Under the pieces are notes generated by a model, which had not been told where the DNA came from, searched no databases, and saw only the letters and a list, made by a program, of their open reading frames with translations. A stretch of 64,000 bases of DNA from Chamaecrista fasciculata (lineage: Eukaryota > Streptophyta > Magnoliopsida > Fabales > Fabaceae): the NCBI GenBank assembly GCA_003254925.1, contig QANZ01045014.1, positions 58,233-122,232 on the forward strand, read 5' to 3'. The position numbers and the translations under genes were made by a program. This document shows, in pieces, positions 45,717 to 57,884 of this stretch; position 1 is the first letter of the stretch; each line of letters starts with the position of its first letter.

Positions 45717-47447
45717 ATGTCTCATCAAAGACAGTTTGATTTACCCGATGAATGCTGGGAATTGGTTTTCCGATCACTCGACCACCGTCGTCACTACGCC
45801 TCCGTTTCCTCCGTCTGCAAGCGATTCCTCTCCATCACCAACGCCCTTCATTCCTCTCTCACCATTCTCGACTCTTCCATTCCCTCCCTTCCTCGCCACT
45901 TTCTCAGGTTTCCGGCCATCAACTCCATCGATCTCAGTGACTTCCGCGGCGACATCAATTCCGTTTTTCGTCTCATTTCAAAATCTGGTTTGTCTCTCGA
46001 TTCGCTCAATCTTTCCAATAGGAAAGAGCTTCTCGTCGATGGACTCCGACTATTAGGTTCGACAATGCGAAATCTTAGGGTTTTGAGATACTCTCGTGCT
46101 TTTATTGATGATGACGTTCTGGTTATGATAGCTGATTGTTTCCCGTCTCTTCAAGAGCTTAGCATTAGCTTCCCCTCTTCTGGATCTCGTCGCCATGTGA
46201 CTGATAAGGGGATCACGACGTTGGCTACGACACTGAAAGACCTACGCAAAGTTAATCTCTCTGGTAATAACTTAATCACTAATGAATCTCTTATCTCTCT
46301 GTGTGAGAACTGTGAGTTTTTGAGAGAAATCACAATCCTACCTTGCAATTTCATAACCCTCTGGGGAGTTTCTTCTGCGATTCGCCGGAGACCCACTTTG
46401 ACTTCCATCTCCCTTGGTCATATAGGGCTTGATATGAATAATGAAGGGCCCAATATTATTTCGGAGTTTGTTAATTCATTGACAAGTTTGAAAGGCTTAA
46501 CTTCAATTGATTTGAGAACTTGCTCTGTATCGGATGAGCTCTTGTGTTCAATTGCAGAGCAAGGCCTTTCATTGAAGAAGCTTATCCTCAGATTCTGCCG
46601 CAACTATACATATATTGGAATCTTCCGTTTGTTGTCTAAATGTCAATCTGTTCAACACTTGAATCTTGAAAGGAATAACTTTCTCACCGATAATGATGTG
46701 GTTAATTTATCTGGGTTTCTTCGTAATCTGACATTTATAAATCTCAGTGGTTGTCCGAAGCTGACCACGTCAACCATTTTCACACTGGCAAGATGTCCTT
46801 TGCTCAATGAGATCGTGATAGAGGAAACAAGACTGGGGTTGAATACTTGGCGAGAAAAAGTTAGTTTAAAAGATCTTGTTGTCAACTCTCAAATTAAGAC
46901 TCTTCGTTTGGGTAATAACTTTAAATTGAAGGACAAAAATGTCAAAATGTTTGCTTTCATTTGCCCCAATTTAGAGTATATTGACTTGGATCATTGTCGA
47001 TATATCTCGGAAAGAGGAGTAGCTCAAGTCCTGAAGAAATGCAGTAAGATTAGGCATTTGAACTTAACTTTTTGTTCACAACTGAGTCTGTTCGATGAGA
47101 TAAACTTTAACTTTCTCTTACCCAACCTAGAGGTGTTGAACTTGTCTTTCACAAGTATTGACGATCAATCACTCTCACTAATTTCTAATACTTGTTGTGG
47201 GCTGATTCATTTAGAATTGCAAAATTGCTCTAAGGTGACAGCGAAGGGAGTAAAGGAAGTGGTTCAAAAATGCACGAGACTCAGAGAGATCAATTTGTGT
47301 AAGTGTACAAATGTGAAGGCTGATATTGTTTATTGGATGGTGTCTAAACGGCCATCATTGATAAAAATAAAGGCTCCCCCTGGTTATGTTCTTTCTCCGA
47401 GAGATAAAAAGCTCTTTTCGCGTCGTGAATGCCTTGTTTTTGAGTAG
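45717..47447 (+). CDS. F-box/LRR protein, copy 1 (intact)
   Basis: This is an intronless gene of 576 residues. The N-terminal F-box lies at ~7-45 (FDLPDECWELVFRSLDHRRH, VSSVCKRFLSITN). A chain of roughly 15 leucine-rich repeats follows, such as LRKVNLSGNNLITNESL, LTSIDLRTCSVSDELL, LTFINLSGCPKLTTSTI and LIHLELQNCSKVTAKGV, ending SRRECLVFE. By family it is the substrate-recognition subunit of an SCF (SKP1-Cullin-F-box) ubiquitin ligase; the target is unknown. The start is the first Met in frame, directly followed by the F-box. It is the only undamaged member of the local array and shares near-identical blocks with copies 2 and 3, including both flanks. Confidence 0.93.
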   Translation: MSHQRQFDLPDECWELVFRSLDHRRHYASVSSVCKRFLSITNALHSSLTILDSSIPSLPRHFLRFPAINSIDLSDFRGDINSVFRLISKSGLSLDSLNLSNRKELLVDGLRLLGSTMRNLRVLRYSRAFIDDDVLVMIADCFPSLQELSISFPSSGSRRHVTDKGITTLATTLKDLRKVNLSGNNLITNESLISLCENCEFLREITILPCNFITLWGVSSAIRRRPTLTSISLGHIGLDMNNEGPNIISEFVNSLTSLKGLTSIDLRTCSVSDELLCSIAEQGLSLKKLILRFCRNYTYIGIFRLLSKCQSVQHLNLERNNFLTDNDVVNLSGFLRNLTFINLSGCPKLTTSTIFTLARCPLLNEIVIEETRLGLNTWREKVSLKDLVVNSQIKTLRLGNNFKLKDKNVKMFAFICPNLEYIDLDHCRYISERGVAQVLKKCSKIRHLNLTFCSQLSLFDEINFNFLLPNLEVLNLSFTSIDDQSLSLISNTCCGLIHLELQNCSKVTAKGVKEVVQKCTRLREINLCKCTNVKADIVYWMVSKRPSLIKIKAPPGYVLSPRDKKLFSRRECLVFE

Positions 47448-47875
47448 AGTTAAGATCACTGTACCGTAGACTAGAGGACCCATTTAGATTTGTTACTTTG
47501 TTCGTGATATAGCACTATAATTTTGTTAAATATTTATTTTATTTATTTTTCTCAATTCAGATAAATTATAAAATTTACATCTTATAATTATTAGTAAGGA
47601 TGTGTCTGCATTTGTAAAATAGTGATACACTTGATTAGTTTCCTTAATAGGAGTTTCTTGTAAATTAGTTCTGTGATAGATAACAAAAAACAAACGGCCA
47701 TACAAGGTAGGTTGAAACCAAAATTTGATTTTTGATTTCAAAATCTGGAATGATAAATTTGCTCGGGCTGAATAAGCCAAACACGTGGCGCAAAGTAGCA
47801 CGCAGTAAGTAATTCTTCCTGTAACATAACTTATTGCCTTCAATCTACAGAAATGATAAAAGGCACTTAACTTAC
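47448..47875. other. 3' flank shared by the F-box copies
   Basis: The sequence after the stop (from GTTAAGATCACTGTA through TAGTTTCCTTAATAGGAGTTT to AAGGCACTTAACTTACC) recurs after copy 2 (55510-55920). It recurs in part after copy 3 (60280-60560) and at 63520-63660. It marks the duplicated segment and includes intron sequence of an antisense WD40 gene. Confidence 0.8.
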
Positions 47876-48170
47876 CTGAAAATGAAGAATAGTTGGCTTT
47901 ACTGATCTCGAATTTCTTCTGAATTCATAATATGAATATCCCTTTTTAGTAATTTGGCAATCCTGCTTGTGACAGAAAGTATGGACAGATCAAATTATGC
48001 TAAAAGATAAAAAGATGAAACAATTACCTTCCCATACTGTTCACCTGGATGGGGCACATCTTCATGGTTCTTGTATTGCTCAAATTTAGTTTCTCGATAC
48101 TTTCCTCTAGAAATACCAACCATATCCCAAGGAATCCCTTGGATATCTTGTCCTGTTCTAACTTCAGCTG
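47876..48170 (-). pseudogene. Two consecutive exons of a WD40-repeat protein gene (fragment)
   Basis: Exon a (48028-48170) reads AEVRTGQDIQGIPWDMVGIS and ends HPGEQYGK before a GT donor. Exon b (47876-47962) reads DCQITKKGYSYYEFRRNSRS and ends ILHFQ before GTAAG. Both have AG acceptors, and the phases join cleanly. This is the N-terminal part of a conserved plant WD40/transducin family; I recognise the DIQGIPW and YYEFRRN..SVK.TILHFQ blocks. No further exons follow on the lower side; the next sequence is the F-box 3' flank. No start exon was found above 48170, where the DIN10-like fragment begins. Confidence 0.7.
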
Positions 48171-48197
48171 CTGTAATGTAAACACAATGGTTCTGAA

Positions 48198-50619
48198 ATG
48201 AATGATGAACAACAATCAACTTATGTTGTTTTCTTGCCACTTCTGGAAGGAGATTTCCGAGCTGTTCTTCAGGGAAATGAGCATGACGAGATAGAGATCT
48301 GTGTTGAAAGTGGTATGTATGGAAGAATGAATTTGTTTTGTAAATTTTTTCTCTTCCTGTTTTGGGAGTTTCCATATTTAGTAGTAGTATATCTTTGCAT
48401 TTGTCTTAGTCTTAAATATTTGAAAATAATTTTTTGGTCTCTGATATTTTTACAGACATTATCTATTTAGTCATTAAATATTATTTAGCAGGACTAAAGA
48501 ATTTATGTCTACAAAAAATTAAGGATCCAAAAGCATATTTCTAACTATTTAGTCTTTAAAAACTAGATTTTCTCTAGTATATATATGTACTATCTTTGTG
48601 TGTGTGTGTGTTTGGTTTGTAGGATGTCCTGCTGTTGAGGGATTTGATGGGACTCATCTGGTGTTTATTGGAGCTGGATCAGACCCTTTTCAAGTTATTA
48701 CAAATGCTGTCAAGTAAGTCTCGATCTTCACATTTCACAATCTTATTGCAGTTTTTATATCAGTTTTTTCCTATTTGGAAGTTATGGCTAGTTTAGAAAT
48801 CTGAACATGTTGACTTCCAATTTATGTTCAGGACTGTGGAGAAACACTTGCAGACATTCTCTCATCGCGAGAGGAAGAAGGTACAAATCAATCTTTTTTT
48901 CAAAGATTGGAATTAAACTTCCCTGGAAAAGAGAAAAAGTTATTTTTGAAGAAAATCTATTTTTTGGTCTTTTAATTTGTCCCAAAATTATAATTTAATT
49001 TTTGAATATTAAAAATGTACCTCTTGGTCTTGATTTGTTTACAAATGTGGACTATTTAGTCTATTAAAGATTATCTGTGATTCTGAGGACTAAATAGTTT
49101 ATATTTGTAAAAAATAATTAATGATCAAAAAGTATATTTTCAATATCAGAAAACAACATCATGATTTTGAGACAAATTTAAGTACTAAAAAGTAGATTTT
49201 TCAAGAAAAATGTGTGCATTTGAGTACTACTTCTCACTGTCCATATCATTGTCTTCCCTGATGTTTTTTTTTCTTTGTTTATTGTGTGCAGATGCCTGAT
49301 ATTTTGAACTGGTTTGGGTGGTGTACATGGGATGCTTTCTACACCAAAGTTGATTCAGAAGGCGTAAAGCAAGGATTACAAAGGTGCTTAATTTAATTTC
49401 TGCTCCCCCATTATGATTCATAATAATAACTATCAAACTCTATTTATGACCCTTAATTTTATATGTTTATTTATTTAATTTTCCATTTTGCAGCTTCGAG
49501 AAAGGTGGGATTCCTGCTAAGTTTGTCATAATTGATGATGGATGGCAATCTGTAGCCATGGACCCAAGTGGTATTGAATGGAAATCTGATCATTCTGCCA
49601 AGTGAGTATAGAAGCTTCATTAATTACCATCATAATTTGGCTTCACTGTTTTCATAATTGCATACTCTGAGTACTGAGTTTTCTTCTATATTTGTATATG
49701 TCAGTTTTGCAAATCGTTTGACACATATCAAAGAGAATCACAAGTTTCAGAAAGATGGCAAAGAGGGTCACAGGGAAGAAGATCCTTCTCTAGGATTGCG
49801 TCACATAACAAACAACATCAAAGAACATCATGCTGTAAAGTATGATCTTGATTTCCTGTGTCTTAAGTAATTAAGGATGGTGTCATGATCATTTATTTGA
49901 ATTATTTCTAATTGTTCTGAAAACTTTGTTGGATTTATTAGGTACATTTATGTGTGGCATGCTATAACAGGATATTGGGGTGGTGTCAAGCCTGGTGTTA
50001 CCGGAATGGAGCACTACGAGCCGGAGATGGCCTACCCAGTTTCATCTCCAGGGGTAGAATCGAACCAGCCGGATGAATCCCTAGCCACAATTGCCCAGAA
50101 TGGGCTTGGCCTTGTGAATCCTGAGAAAGTTTTCCACTTTTATGATGAACTCCACTCCTACCTTGCTTCTGCTGGCATTGATGGTGTTAAGGTTGATGTT
50201 CAGAACATCCTTGAAACTCTCGGGGCAGGCCGTGGCGGTCGGGTCAGACTCGCGAGGAAGTATCACCAGGCTTTAGAGGCTTCTATCTCAAGGAACTTCC
50301 CAGACAATGGCATTATTTCTTGTATGAGTCACAACACAGATGGATTGTACAGGTATATACACTTGGTATTTGTACTTCTTAAGTTTATTATTTTTATTTC
50401 CCAACCTAGATACTTCTTAGATTTGATGTCACATATATTATATATGTGAGGTTTTGATTTGGTATGAATTTGTTTTTGTGAAGTGCAAAGCGATCGGCTG
50501 TAATTAGGGCATCGGATGATTTTTGGCCAAGAGATCCAGCATCTCACACAATTCACATAGCATCAGTGGCTTACAACACCATCTTCCTTGGTGAATTCAT
50601 GCAGCATCTCACAAAATGA
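48198..50619 (+). pseudogene. DIN10/raffinose-synthase-like glycosidase gene missing both ends
   Basis: Eight exons were found: ~48198-48312, 48623-48713, 48832-48880, 49292-49383, 49494-49601, 49705-49839, 49942-50352 and 50484-50619. All inner borders are GT-AG with matching phases and no internal stop. The encoded part runs from [19 protein letters not shown] through [20 protein letters not shown] and YWGGVKPGV, includes the nucleophile block GVKVDVQN and the acid/base block [12 protein letters not shown], and reaches [11 protein letters not shown]. It then stops (HLTK, TGA 50617). The family (GH36; raffinose synthase, alkaline alpha-galactosidase, Arabidopsis DIN10/RFS6) has ~750 residues. 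Here about 150 N-terminal and 240 C-terminal residues are absent. It acts on raffinose-type sugars in the family, but this copy cannot be complete. Introns 1 and 3 hold short foldback-like sequences. Confidence 0.9.
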
Positions 50620-51984
50620 CATGTACTTGGCATTTAATACAAGTTATCTTTTAATGTCTATATCATTTCTGTTAGCAAATTAATCAATGAACTAAAATTG
50701 ATAACACATATTTATGGAAGACTTTTTTTTTTAAAAAAAAAAAAACAAAAACTTTTAAGATGAACTGAATTAAACAAAACACTCACAATGTCAACTTTGT
50801 TTTGCTGACAATAAAGATGTGGACAAAGCATATACAAAGCACATTTTAGTAACTTTCTGGGCAAACATAAGATGAAAGTCATGACGAGGTAATCACACCC
50901 TCAAAATTTAGATAACTTTTCCAGCTTAATTACTTTTATTTTGTAGAAAATCGTTATGCAGAGGAATTGGTTTCAGAAGCGGATTATTATATTTATAAAA
51001 CACTTAATTTTTTTTCATTTGTAGCATTATCATCATTTTTTAACAGTAAAAATAGGATTAGTTCTTTGATCTATCAGTCTTAGTTTAGTCCCTCATGTTT
51101 GCTCAAAGTTCTGTTTTGGTCCCTCAATTCAAAGAATCATTATCTTCACTACCACCACCACCATCCGAAGCATTGTTCACCCGCTAGAAAAACTCCATTT
51201 TCACATCATCCTGAGCTCCGTTTTGTTCATCTTATTTACGGGTTTTGCTTACAGGACACCATATAATCGATTTCATGTTTTAATTTTTAAGATTGAACTA
51301 AAAAACACACAAAAGGCGAAGAACACGGACCAAAACGAACCTTAAGTGGGCCATTTTGAAAAACTTAGGGCCTGTTTGGGAGCAATTGCAGCTCAAGCCA
51401 ATCTCATCCAAGTGACTTGGATGAGATGATGTTGTAATGAGATGAGATGAGATGATGTATTGGTGTTTGGGTGATTTTAGAGAAAATGATGTTGAATAGG
51501 GTGTGAAATTATATAGAAGGGAATGTAATGATTGTGGTTAGGTGAAATAGGTTGTTGGATTTATTTATTTTGTATAGGGGTATAAATGGTAAGAAATAAT
51601 AAAATGATATTGAGATATTAAAATGAGATGAGATGAGATGATAGGTGTTTGGTGGTGGGTTGGATGAGATGATGTTAAAATTAGATGCTCTTGGAAAGCG
51701 TGAGGATGAGATATTTTTGGATGAAGGTTTTTGGGTCAATCCATTTGGATGAGATGATGGGCCAAAGTGAAAATAACATGAAAATTCCTTTTAAGATTAC
51801 AATTTGGTCCATAAATTTGTACTGGTCCAATTAATCAATCCCTAACATGTGTAAATGATAAGTCAGGGCCTGTAAAAAATCCTGGTCACCAATAATGGAG
51901 TGTATTTATGAAATTCAATGACAAAGAAATAAGAAATAATAGTTTGAGGACCAGAATGCAAATTAGAAAACAACACTAAAATGT
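50620..51984. other. Spacer with a MITE-like GATGA-rich block
   Basis: No gene is visible. 51367-51765 starts GGGCCTGTTTGGGAGCAATT and is full of GATGAGATGAGATG repeats, with TGGATGAGATGATGGGCC at its right side. It resembles hAT-type MITEs, but the ends do not pair cleanly. GATGAGATG-rich DNA also occurs at 670-725. Confidence 0.4.
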
Positions 51985-52324
51985 TTGGTCAAAGGTTCAT
52001 TTTGGTCCTAAATGTATGTCATAATATTCATTTTGGTCCATTATATTTCAAAAAGTTCGAATTGGTCCTAAATGTTGGCAAAATTATTCATTTTGGTCAT
52101 AAATATTGGTAAAATGTCTCAAGTAGAATATATGGAGGTACTCTTCGGGAACAATATGTAGCACAAAACTCATCATGTTTGAACTTGTAACAAGCCATAT
52201 TTAATACTTGGGACCAAAATGAAATATTTTGCAAACATTTAGGAGCAATTTAAATATTTTGAAACATAATGGACCAAAATGAACATTAGGGCATACATTT
52301 AGGACCAAATTGACCGTTTAACCC
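51985..52324. mobile_element. Foldback element, ~340 bp
   Basis: The left end GGTCAAAGGTTCATTTTGGTCC pairs with the right end GGACCAAATTGACCGTTTAACC. The sub-motif TCCTAAATGTATG occurs on the left, and its inverse CATACATTTAGGA on the right. Confidence 0.8.
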
Positions 52325-53700
52325 TATATTTTGAGAAACTAATTGCATAGTTTGAGAAAAAAACTAAACAAAAAATAATTTTAAGAGCCAAGGAAACTGA
52401 GTTCATAGTTTGAGGACTAAAATACCTATAAAAGCGAAGATAGTTAATTTTTTTTTATTTTTTTTAAAACTGCATTAAAGATAATGGAAGAAAATTGTAA
52501 CTTAAAAATTATTTTAGGGGTTCAATTGTATATTTTACTCAAAACAAATAGACGAATATTGCAACTAAAAAAATAATAATATTGCAAATTTTTTGTTTAA
52601 NTACTTTAATCTCACATTTAAATATTTAATTGGTCTTTTTATTTATTTTGAGTTGCCTATTGGTCTTTTTTTTTTTGGCTTGAATATCTTATTGGTCTTT
52701 GTTTTAACTATATATTAATTTTCCATGATCTTCGAGATTCATCTGTATTTTATTTTAAAATTAATCAGCATCTAAATATTCTAAATTTAATTATTATCAT
52801 TCATCTAAATTATATTTTCGTTTACAATTTAGATTTCATTTATTCTAACTACAAAGTTTCCTATTGGTCCCTATTAATTTGCCTCATTTCTCAAATCCAT
52901 ATTTATTTCCCATTTTCTTAAATCTCCCATATAAAATACATTAGAGATTTTTTCACTAGTATATCTTGATTTCCCATGATATTCGGGATCCATATGTAAT
53001 TTATTTTGATTTTAATCAGTATCTAAATTAATATCGTAATTTCAAAAATATGGAGTCAAACGCATAAAAATTAATAGTTAGGGTCTTAAAATAGTATTTT
53101 AGTCAAAATTTTAATTAAATTTTGGACGGAAATATACCTCAGGACCCTTTTTGTTAATGGAACAAATCACAGAGACCTTATTTGACACTTTTTAAACCAC
53201 ATGAACTCTATCTGAAAATGGGCCAAATCACAAGGTCATTTTGTATAATTTACCGTATATTTTAATTATAAACATTTTAAAGCAGAATTTCTCTATATAG
53301 CTATTAATCTAGTAAAAAAGATAGACAATTACCTCCTAAATGTTCTCCCAAAAATATTGCAAAATATTAACTACATAATAGTTTCTTGAATTTACAGCTT
53401 ATATTTATTAATAAAATACATCAGTAACAAATCTTTAGAACTTCTTACATTTGAATTTGAAAAAAAAAAAACTGATTTCTCTAATTAAAATGAAAATTAT
53501 GACCATTTTTAATACAATATATAATTTTTATTACTATATAAATGTTTTTTTTTATTATTTACCAAANATTACTATATAAATGATTTTTTTTATTATTACC
53601 AAATTAAACGAAAGATCATGATATACAAAATCATTTCATAATCAAATAATATCATTGCTTATTGCTTAAATTAGATTGTATGATTAAAAAACATTAAAGA
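52325..53700. other. AT-rich spacer upstream of F-box copy 2
   Basis: No gene is supported. It contains ambiguous bases at 52601 and 53567 and a TE-like stretch at ~53115-53260 ('cctcaggacccttttt', 'gttaatggaacaaatcac'), which resembles the arm text of the MULE families. Confidence 0.45.
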
Positions 53701-53878
53701 CTCAAGGGAATCCAACCGACAAATCTTTTCCTAAAGTACAAGCCAAACTAATCGATGCTTCAACCCTAGCAAAAACCCTATGCCCATTCCATAATCTCTC
53801 TCTTCAATTTTCACCGTTTTCCTTCATTCTTCTCATTCTCCTTCTCTCACATTCATTCCATTCATTTTCTCTCTGAAA

Positions 53879-55456
53879 ATGTCTGACCAAAAACAGTTTG
53901 ATTTGCCCGATGAATGCTGGGAATTGGTTTTCCGAAAATCACTCAACCACCGTCGTCACTACGCCTCTGTTTCCTCCGTCTGCAAGCGGTTCCTCTCCAT
54001 CATCAATGGCCTTCATTCCTCTCTCACCATTCTCGACTCTTCCATTCCCTCGCTTCCTCGCCACTTTCTCAGGTTTCCCGCCATCAACTCCATCGATCTC
54101 AGTCACTTCCGCGGCGACATCAATTTCGTTCTTCGTCTCATTTCGAGATCTGGTTTGTCTCTGGATCCGCTCAATCTTTCCTATAGGACAGAGCTTCTCG
54201 TTGATGGACTCCGACTATTAGGTTCGACGATGCGGAATCTTAGGGTTTTGAGATACTCTGGTGCTTCCTTTATTGAAGATGATGTTCTGGTTGTGATAGC
54301 TGATTGTTTTCCGTCTCTTCAAGAGCTTGACATTAGCTACCCCTCTTCTGGATCTGGTCGCCATTTGACTGATAAGGGGATAACGACGTTGGCTACGACG
54401 CTGAAAGACCTACGCAAAGTTAATCTCTCTGGTATTCGCCTTATCACTAATGAGTCTCTTCTCTCTGTGTGTGAGAACTGTGAGTTTCTGACAGAAATCA
54501 CAATCCAAGATTGCTATTTTATAACCCTAGTGGGAGTTTCTTCTGCGATTCGTCGGAGACCCACTTTGACTACCATCTCCCTTGGTTCTTGTGTGTATAA
54601 CGATAATGAAGTGCCCAATATTACTTCGTACGTTGTTAATTCATTGACGAGTTTGACAGGCTTAACTGAAATTAATTTGAGAGATTTCTATGTGCCGGAT
54701 GAGCTGTTGTGTTCAATTGCAGAGCAAGGCCTTCCATTGAAGAAGCTTATCCTCAAATACTGCCGCGATTATACATATACCGGAATCTTCCGTTTGTTGT
54801 CTAAATGTCAATCTGTTCAACACTTGGGTCTTGAAGACAATGACTTTCTCACCGATAATGATGTGGTTAATTTATCTGGGTTTCTTCGTAATCTGACATT
54901 TATAAATCTCAGTGGTTGTCCGAAGCTGACCGCGTCAACCATTTTCACACTGGCAAGATGTCCTTTGCTCAATGAGATCGTGATAGAGGAAACAAGACTG
55001 GGGTTGAATACTTGGCAAGAAAAAGTTAGTTTAAAAGATCTTGTTGTCAACTCTCAAATTAAGACTCTTCGTTTGGGTGGTAACTTTAAATTGAAGGATA
55101 AAATTCTCAACGCATTTGCTTCCATTTGCCCCAATTTAGAGTATCTTGACCTGAATCAATCTAAATATATCTCAGAAAGAGGAGTAGCTCAAGTCTTGAA
55201 GAAATGCAGTAAGATTAGGCATTTGAACTTGGCTTTTTGTTCAAAAGTGAGTCAGTTCGATGAGATAAACTTTAACTTTCTCTTACCCAACTTGGAGGTG
55301 TTGAACTTGTCTTTCACAAGTATTGACGATCAATCACTCTCATTAATTTCAAATACTTGTTGTGGGCTGATTCATTTAGAATTTCAGAATTGCTCTAAGG
55401 TGACAGCGAAGGGAGTGAAGCAAGTGGTACAAAAATGCACGAAATGTGAAGGCTGA
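53879..55456 (+). pseudogene. F-box/LRR protein, copy 2 (3' end damaged)
   Basis: Open for 525 residues from MSDQKQFDLPDECWELVFRK to VVQKCTKCEG. F-box and LRRs are as in copy 1. The F-box has one extra residue (FRKSLNHRR against FRSLDHRR). The C-terminus is lost through two deletions relative to copy 1, just before and after AATGTGAAGGCTGATATTGT, and the first shifts the frame. A truncated protein lacking the last ~50 residues could still be made, since the F-box and most LRRs are intact. Segments such as 54880-55010 are nearly identical to copy 1, pointing to recent duplication or gene conversion. Confidence 0.85.
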
Positions 55457-55509
55457 TATTGTTCATTGGAGACACAAAAAGTTCTTTTCTCGTCGTGAAT
55501 GCCTTGTTT

Positions 55510-55987
55510 TTTAGAAGAGTTAAGATCACTCTACTCTAGACTAGAGGACCCATTTAGATTTGTTACTTTGTTCATGATATAGCACTATAATTTTGTTAAA
55601 TATTTATTTTATTTGTTTTTCTCAATTCAGATAAATTATAAAATTTACATCTTATAATTATTAGTAAGGATGGGTCTGCATTTGTAAAATAGTGATACTT
55701 GATTAGTTTCCTTAAAAGTTTCTTGTAAATTAGTTCTGTGATAGATAACAGAAAACAAACGGCCATATAAGGTAGGTTGAAACCAAAATTTGATTTTTGA
55801 TCTCGAATACATATGGCGCAAACACATATGGCGCAAAGTACCAAGCAGTAAGTAATTCATCCTGTAACATAGCTTATTGCCTTCAAACTATACAGAAACG
55901 AAAAAAGGCACTTAACTTACTTGAAGAATAGTTGGCTTTATTGATCTCGAATTTCTTCTGAATTCATAATATGTGTATCCCTTTTTA
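55510..55987. repeat. Duplicated F-box 3' flank with truncated antisense WD40 exon
   Basis: It matches 47455-47955. On the minus strand 55921-55987 reads TKKGYTYYEFRRNSRSIKPT, the WD40 exon b seen at 47876, cut at both sides. Confidence 0.75.
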
Positions 55988-56165
55988 GTAAGTGGTTCAA
56001 AAATGCACGAGACTTAAAGAGATCAATTTGTGGACGTGTACAAATGTAAAGGTTGATATTGTTTATTGGATGGTATCTAAAAGGTCATCATTGAGAAAAA
56101 TAAAGGCTCTCCCTCGTTATATTCTTTCTCACAAACACAAAAAACTCTTTTTGGGTCATGAATAG
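55988..56165 (+). pseudogene. Orphan C-terminal fragment of an F-box/LRR gene
   Basis: It begins inside the final LRR (VVQKCTRLKEINLWTCTNVK in the copy-1 frame) and ends at TAG after LFLGHE. It is joined abruptly to the WD40/3'-flank repeat at 55987. It retains the C-terminal part that copy 2 has lost, and its own F-box 3' flank follows to ~56440. This is evidence for a further copy that was mostly deleted. Confidence 0.8.
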
Positions 56166-57314
56166 ACTAGAGAACCGTTTAGATTTGTTACTTTGTTAGT
56201 GATACAACACTATGATTTTGTTAAATATTTATTTTATTTGATTCTTAATTCAAATAAATTATAAAATTTACTTCTTATATAAGAATGTGTCTGCAGTGTA
56301 TCAATTAATAAGGATGTGCCTGCAACTCTGCATTTGTAGAATAGTGATGCACCAGTATAATTTTATTAAATATTTATTTTATTTGTTTTTTAAATTCAAA
56401 TAAATTATAAAATTTAAATCATATATAATTCCTTAATGCATGTTGTGCGGCTAAAGTATATATATTTGTTCTCCAATGGCCTTTTGGATTCATATTCCAA
56501 AATCAATTTCTAAGATTGAAAAAAAAGAAGAAAAAAGCTCTATAATGATCCAAACAAAAAAAGTTGTGCCTTTTGGTGGTTCTCGAAACCGCTGCTGACG
56601 ACACCGTGGGCAAACATCCAGCGGCAATTTTGTCAACTGTCAGAATAACCGCCACCAATCATAGACTCTCGAGAATTTCAAAAAAAAATTGTGGCGGTTT
56701 AAAAACCGCCGCTAGATGCTTCTATTTTTCAAAAAAAAAAAAATGAAGCAAAATAAGAAAAAAAAACTAGTTTAAAAATTACTTAACTTCTCAAAATAGG
56801 AGAAAACAGAAATATTGCATAAAATTAATACAGTAACATGAGAAAATATTTTTTTGAAGATGTACCTAGATCTCTAGCCAAATAAGCTTCATGCTTAAGC
56901 ACATGTTGGTGTAAATGGTTGGCACAACATGCTAAGCAATATCTTCACCTGGAAATTAGTGAATTTTTATTGAGAAATACGATAACAAATGTAAGACAAA
57001 AAGCATGCCAAGAATCCAAGCCCTCTCAAAATGATTTAGACAATACATACCTACCTACCTACCTAGATACAATATATTAATTTTGGGTTTTTCATCATAT
57101 AGGCAAACAATAATATATAGGCAAACTGCATATCATCCTCCAATTTATCAAAATCAAAATATAGGCAAACATTCAAAATATTCTATAAGAAAATCACATA
57201 ATTATATATATATATATATATCAACGAAACATAATTTATTAAAATTTAAAGAGTTAGCATATGATAGAACTTGTTCTATCTATACAACTAATGATGTGAA
57301 CCAAAATAAAATAA
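56166..57314. other. F-box 3' flank remnant, CACTA-like fragment and AT-rich DNA
   Basis: Up to ~56440 this is another version of the F-box 3' flank. 56560-56730 contains GGCGGTTTAAAAACCGCCGC and GTGGTTCTCGAAACCGCTGC-like inverted words, like CACTA subterminal repeats, without a terminus. A CTAC microsatellite lies at 57048-57063. No gene. Confidence 0.5.
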
Positions 57315-57884
57315 AGGCAAAAGACCCTTTTATGCCCCTAACGTTTGCGGTGATTTTCATTTATGCGTCTAACGTTTTATTTGTGTCAGTTGTGCCCCCA
57401 ATGTGAAACGTTAGTTTCAATTATGCCTTCACCCTCGTTAGTGTACCATAGGGGTGTACACTGTACCTGTACCATTTTTCAGAACTTTTGAGCTTCGATC
57501 CGTATTCATTTCAGTTTGTTTTGATAAATGAGTTTATGGGTACTCATTTTCGGCTCCTAAGAATCATTTTGCACACGGAAATTTTGAGAAAAATGCTTCG
57601 TTTTGTTGCATTTCGTTTTGGTCCTTTTTGGGGTTCATCGAGTTTGATTTTCTTCGAATTTGGGGCTATTTTGAGCTTAATCTTTGAAATTGATTCAAGG
57701 AATCAAATTTGTGATGTTCGAAAATTAAAACTCATATGAAATCTGATCAAAACCATTAGTTATTAAATTAATATTATATAACTAATAATAAATATTACAA
57801 AATAATAAGATTTTAACTATTGGAATATTAATGATATTGAAAATAAAAGAAATCGCATAATTATTTTAATATATATATCTATAC
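57315..57884. other. TE-like remnant and AT-rich DNA
   Basis: 57315-57440 has 'tttatgcccctaacgttt' and 'gtgcccccaatgtgaaacgttag', the style of foldback arms, but no partner arm. No gene. Confidence 0.4.

Noticed and set aside
45610..46056. Ser/Pro-rich 148-residue frame overlapping F-box copy 1
   Set aside because: It is a shifted-frame shadow; the same shadow recurs over copies 2 and 3 because the DNA is duplicated, and it has no independent signal.
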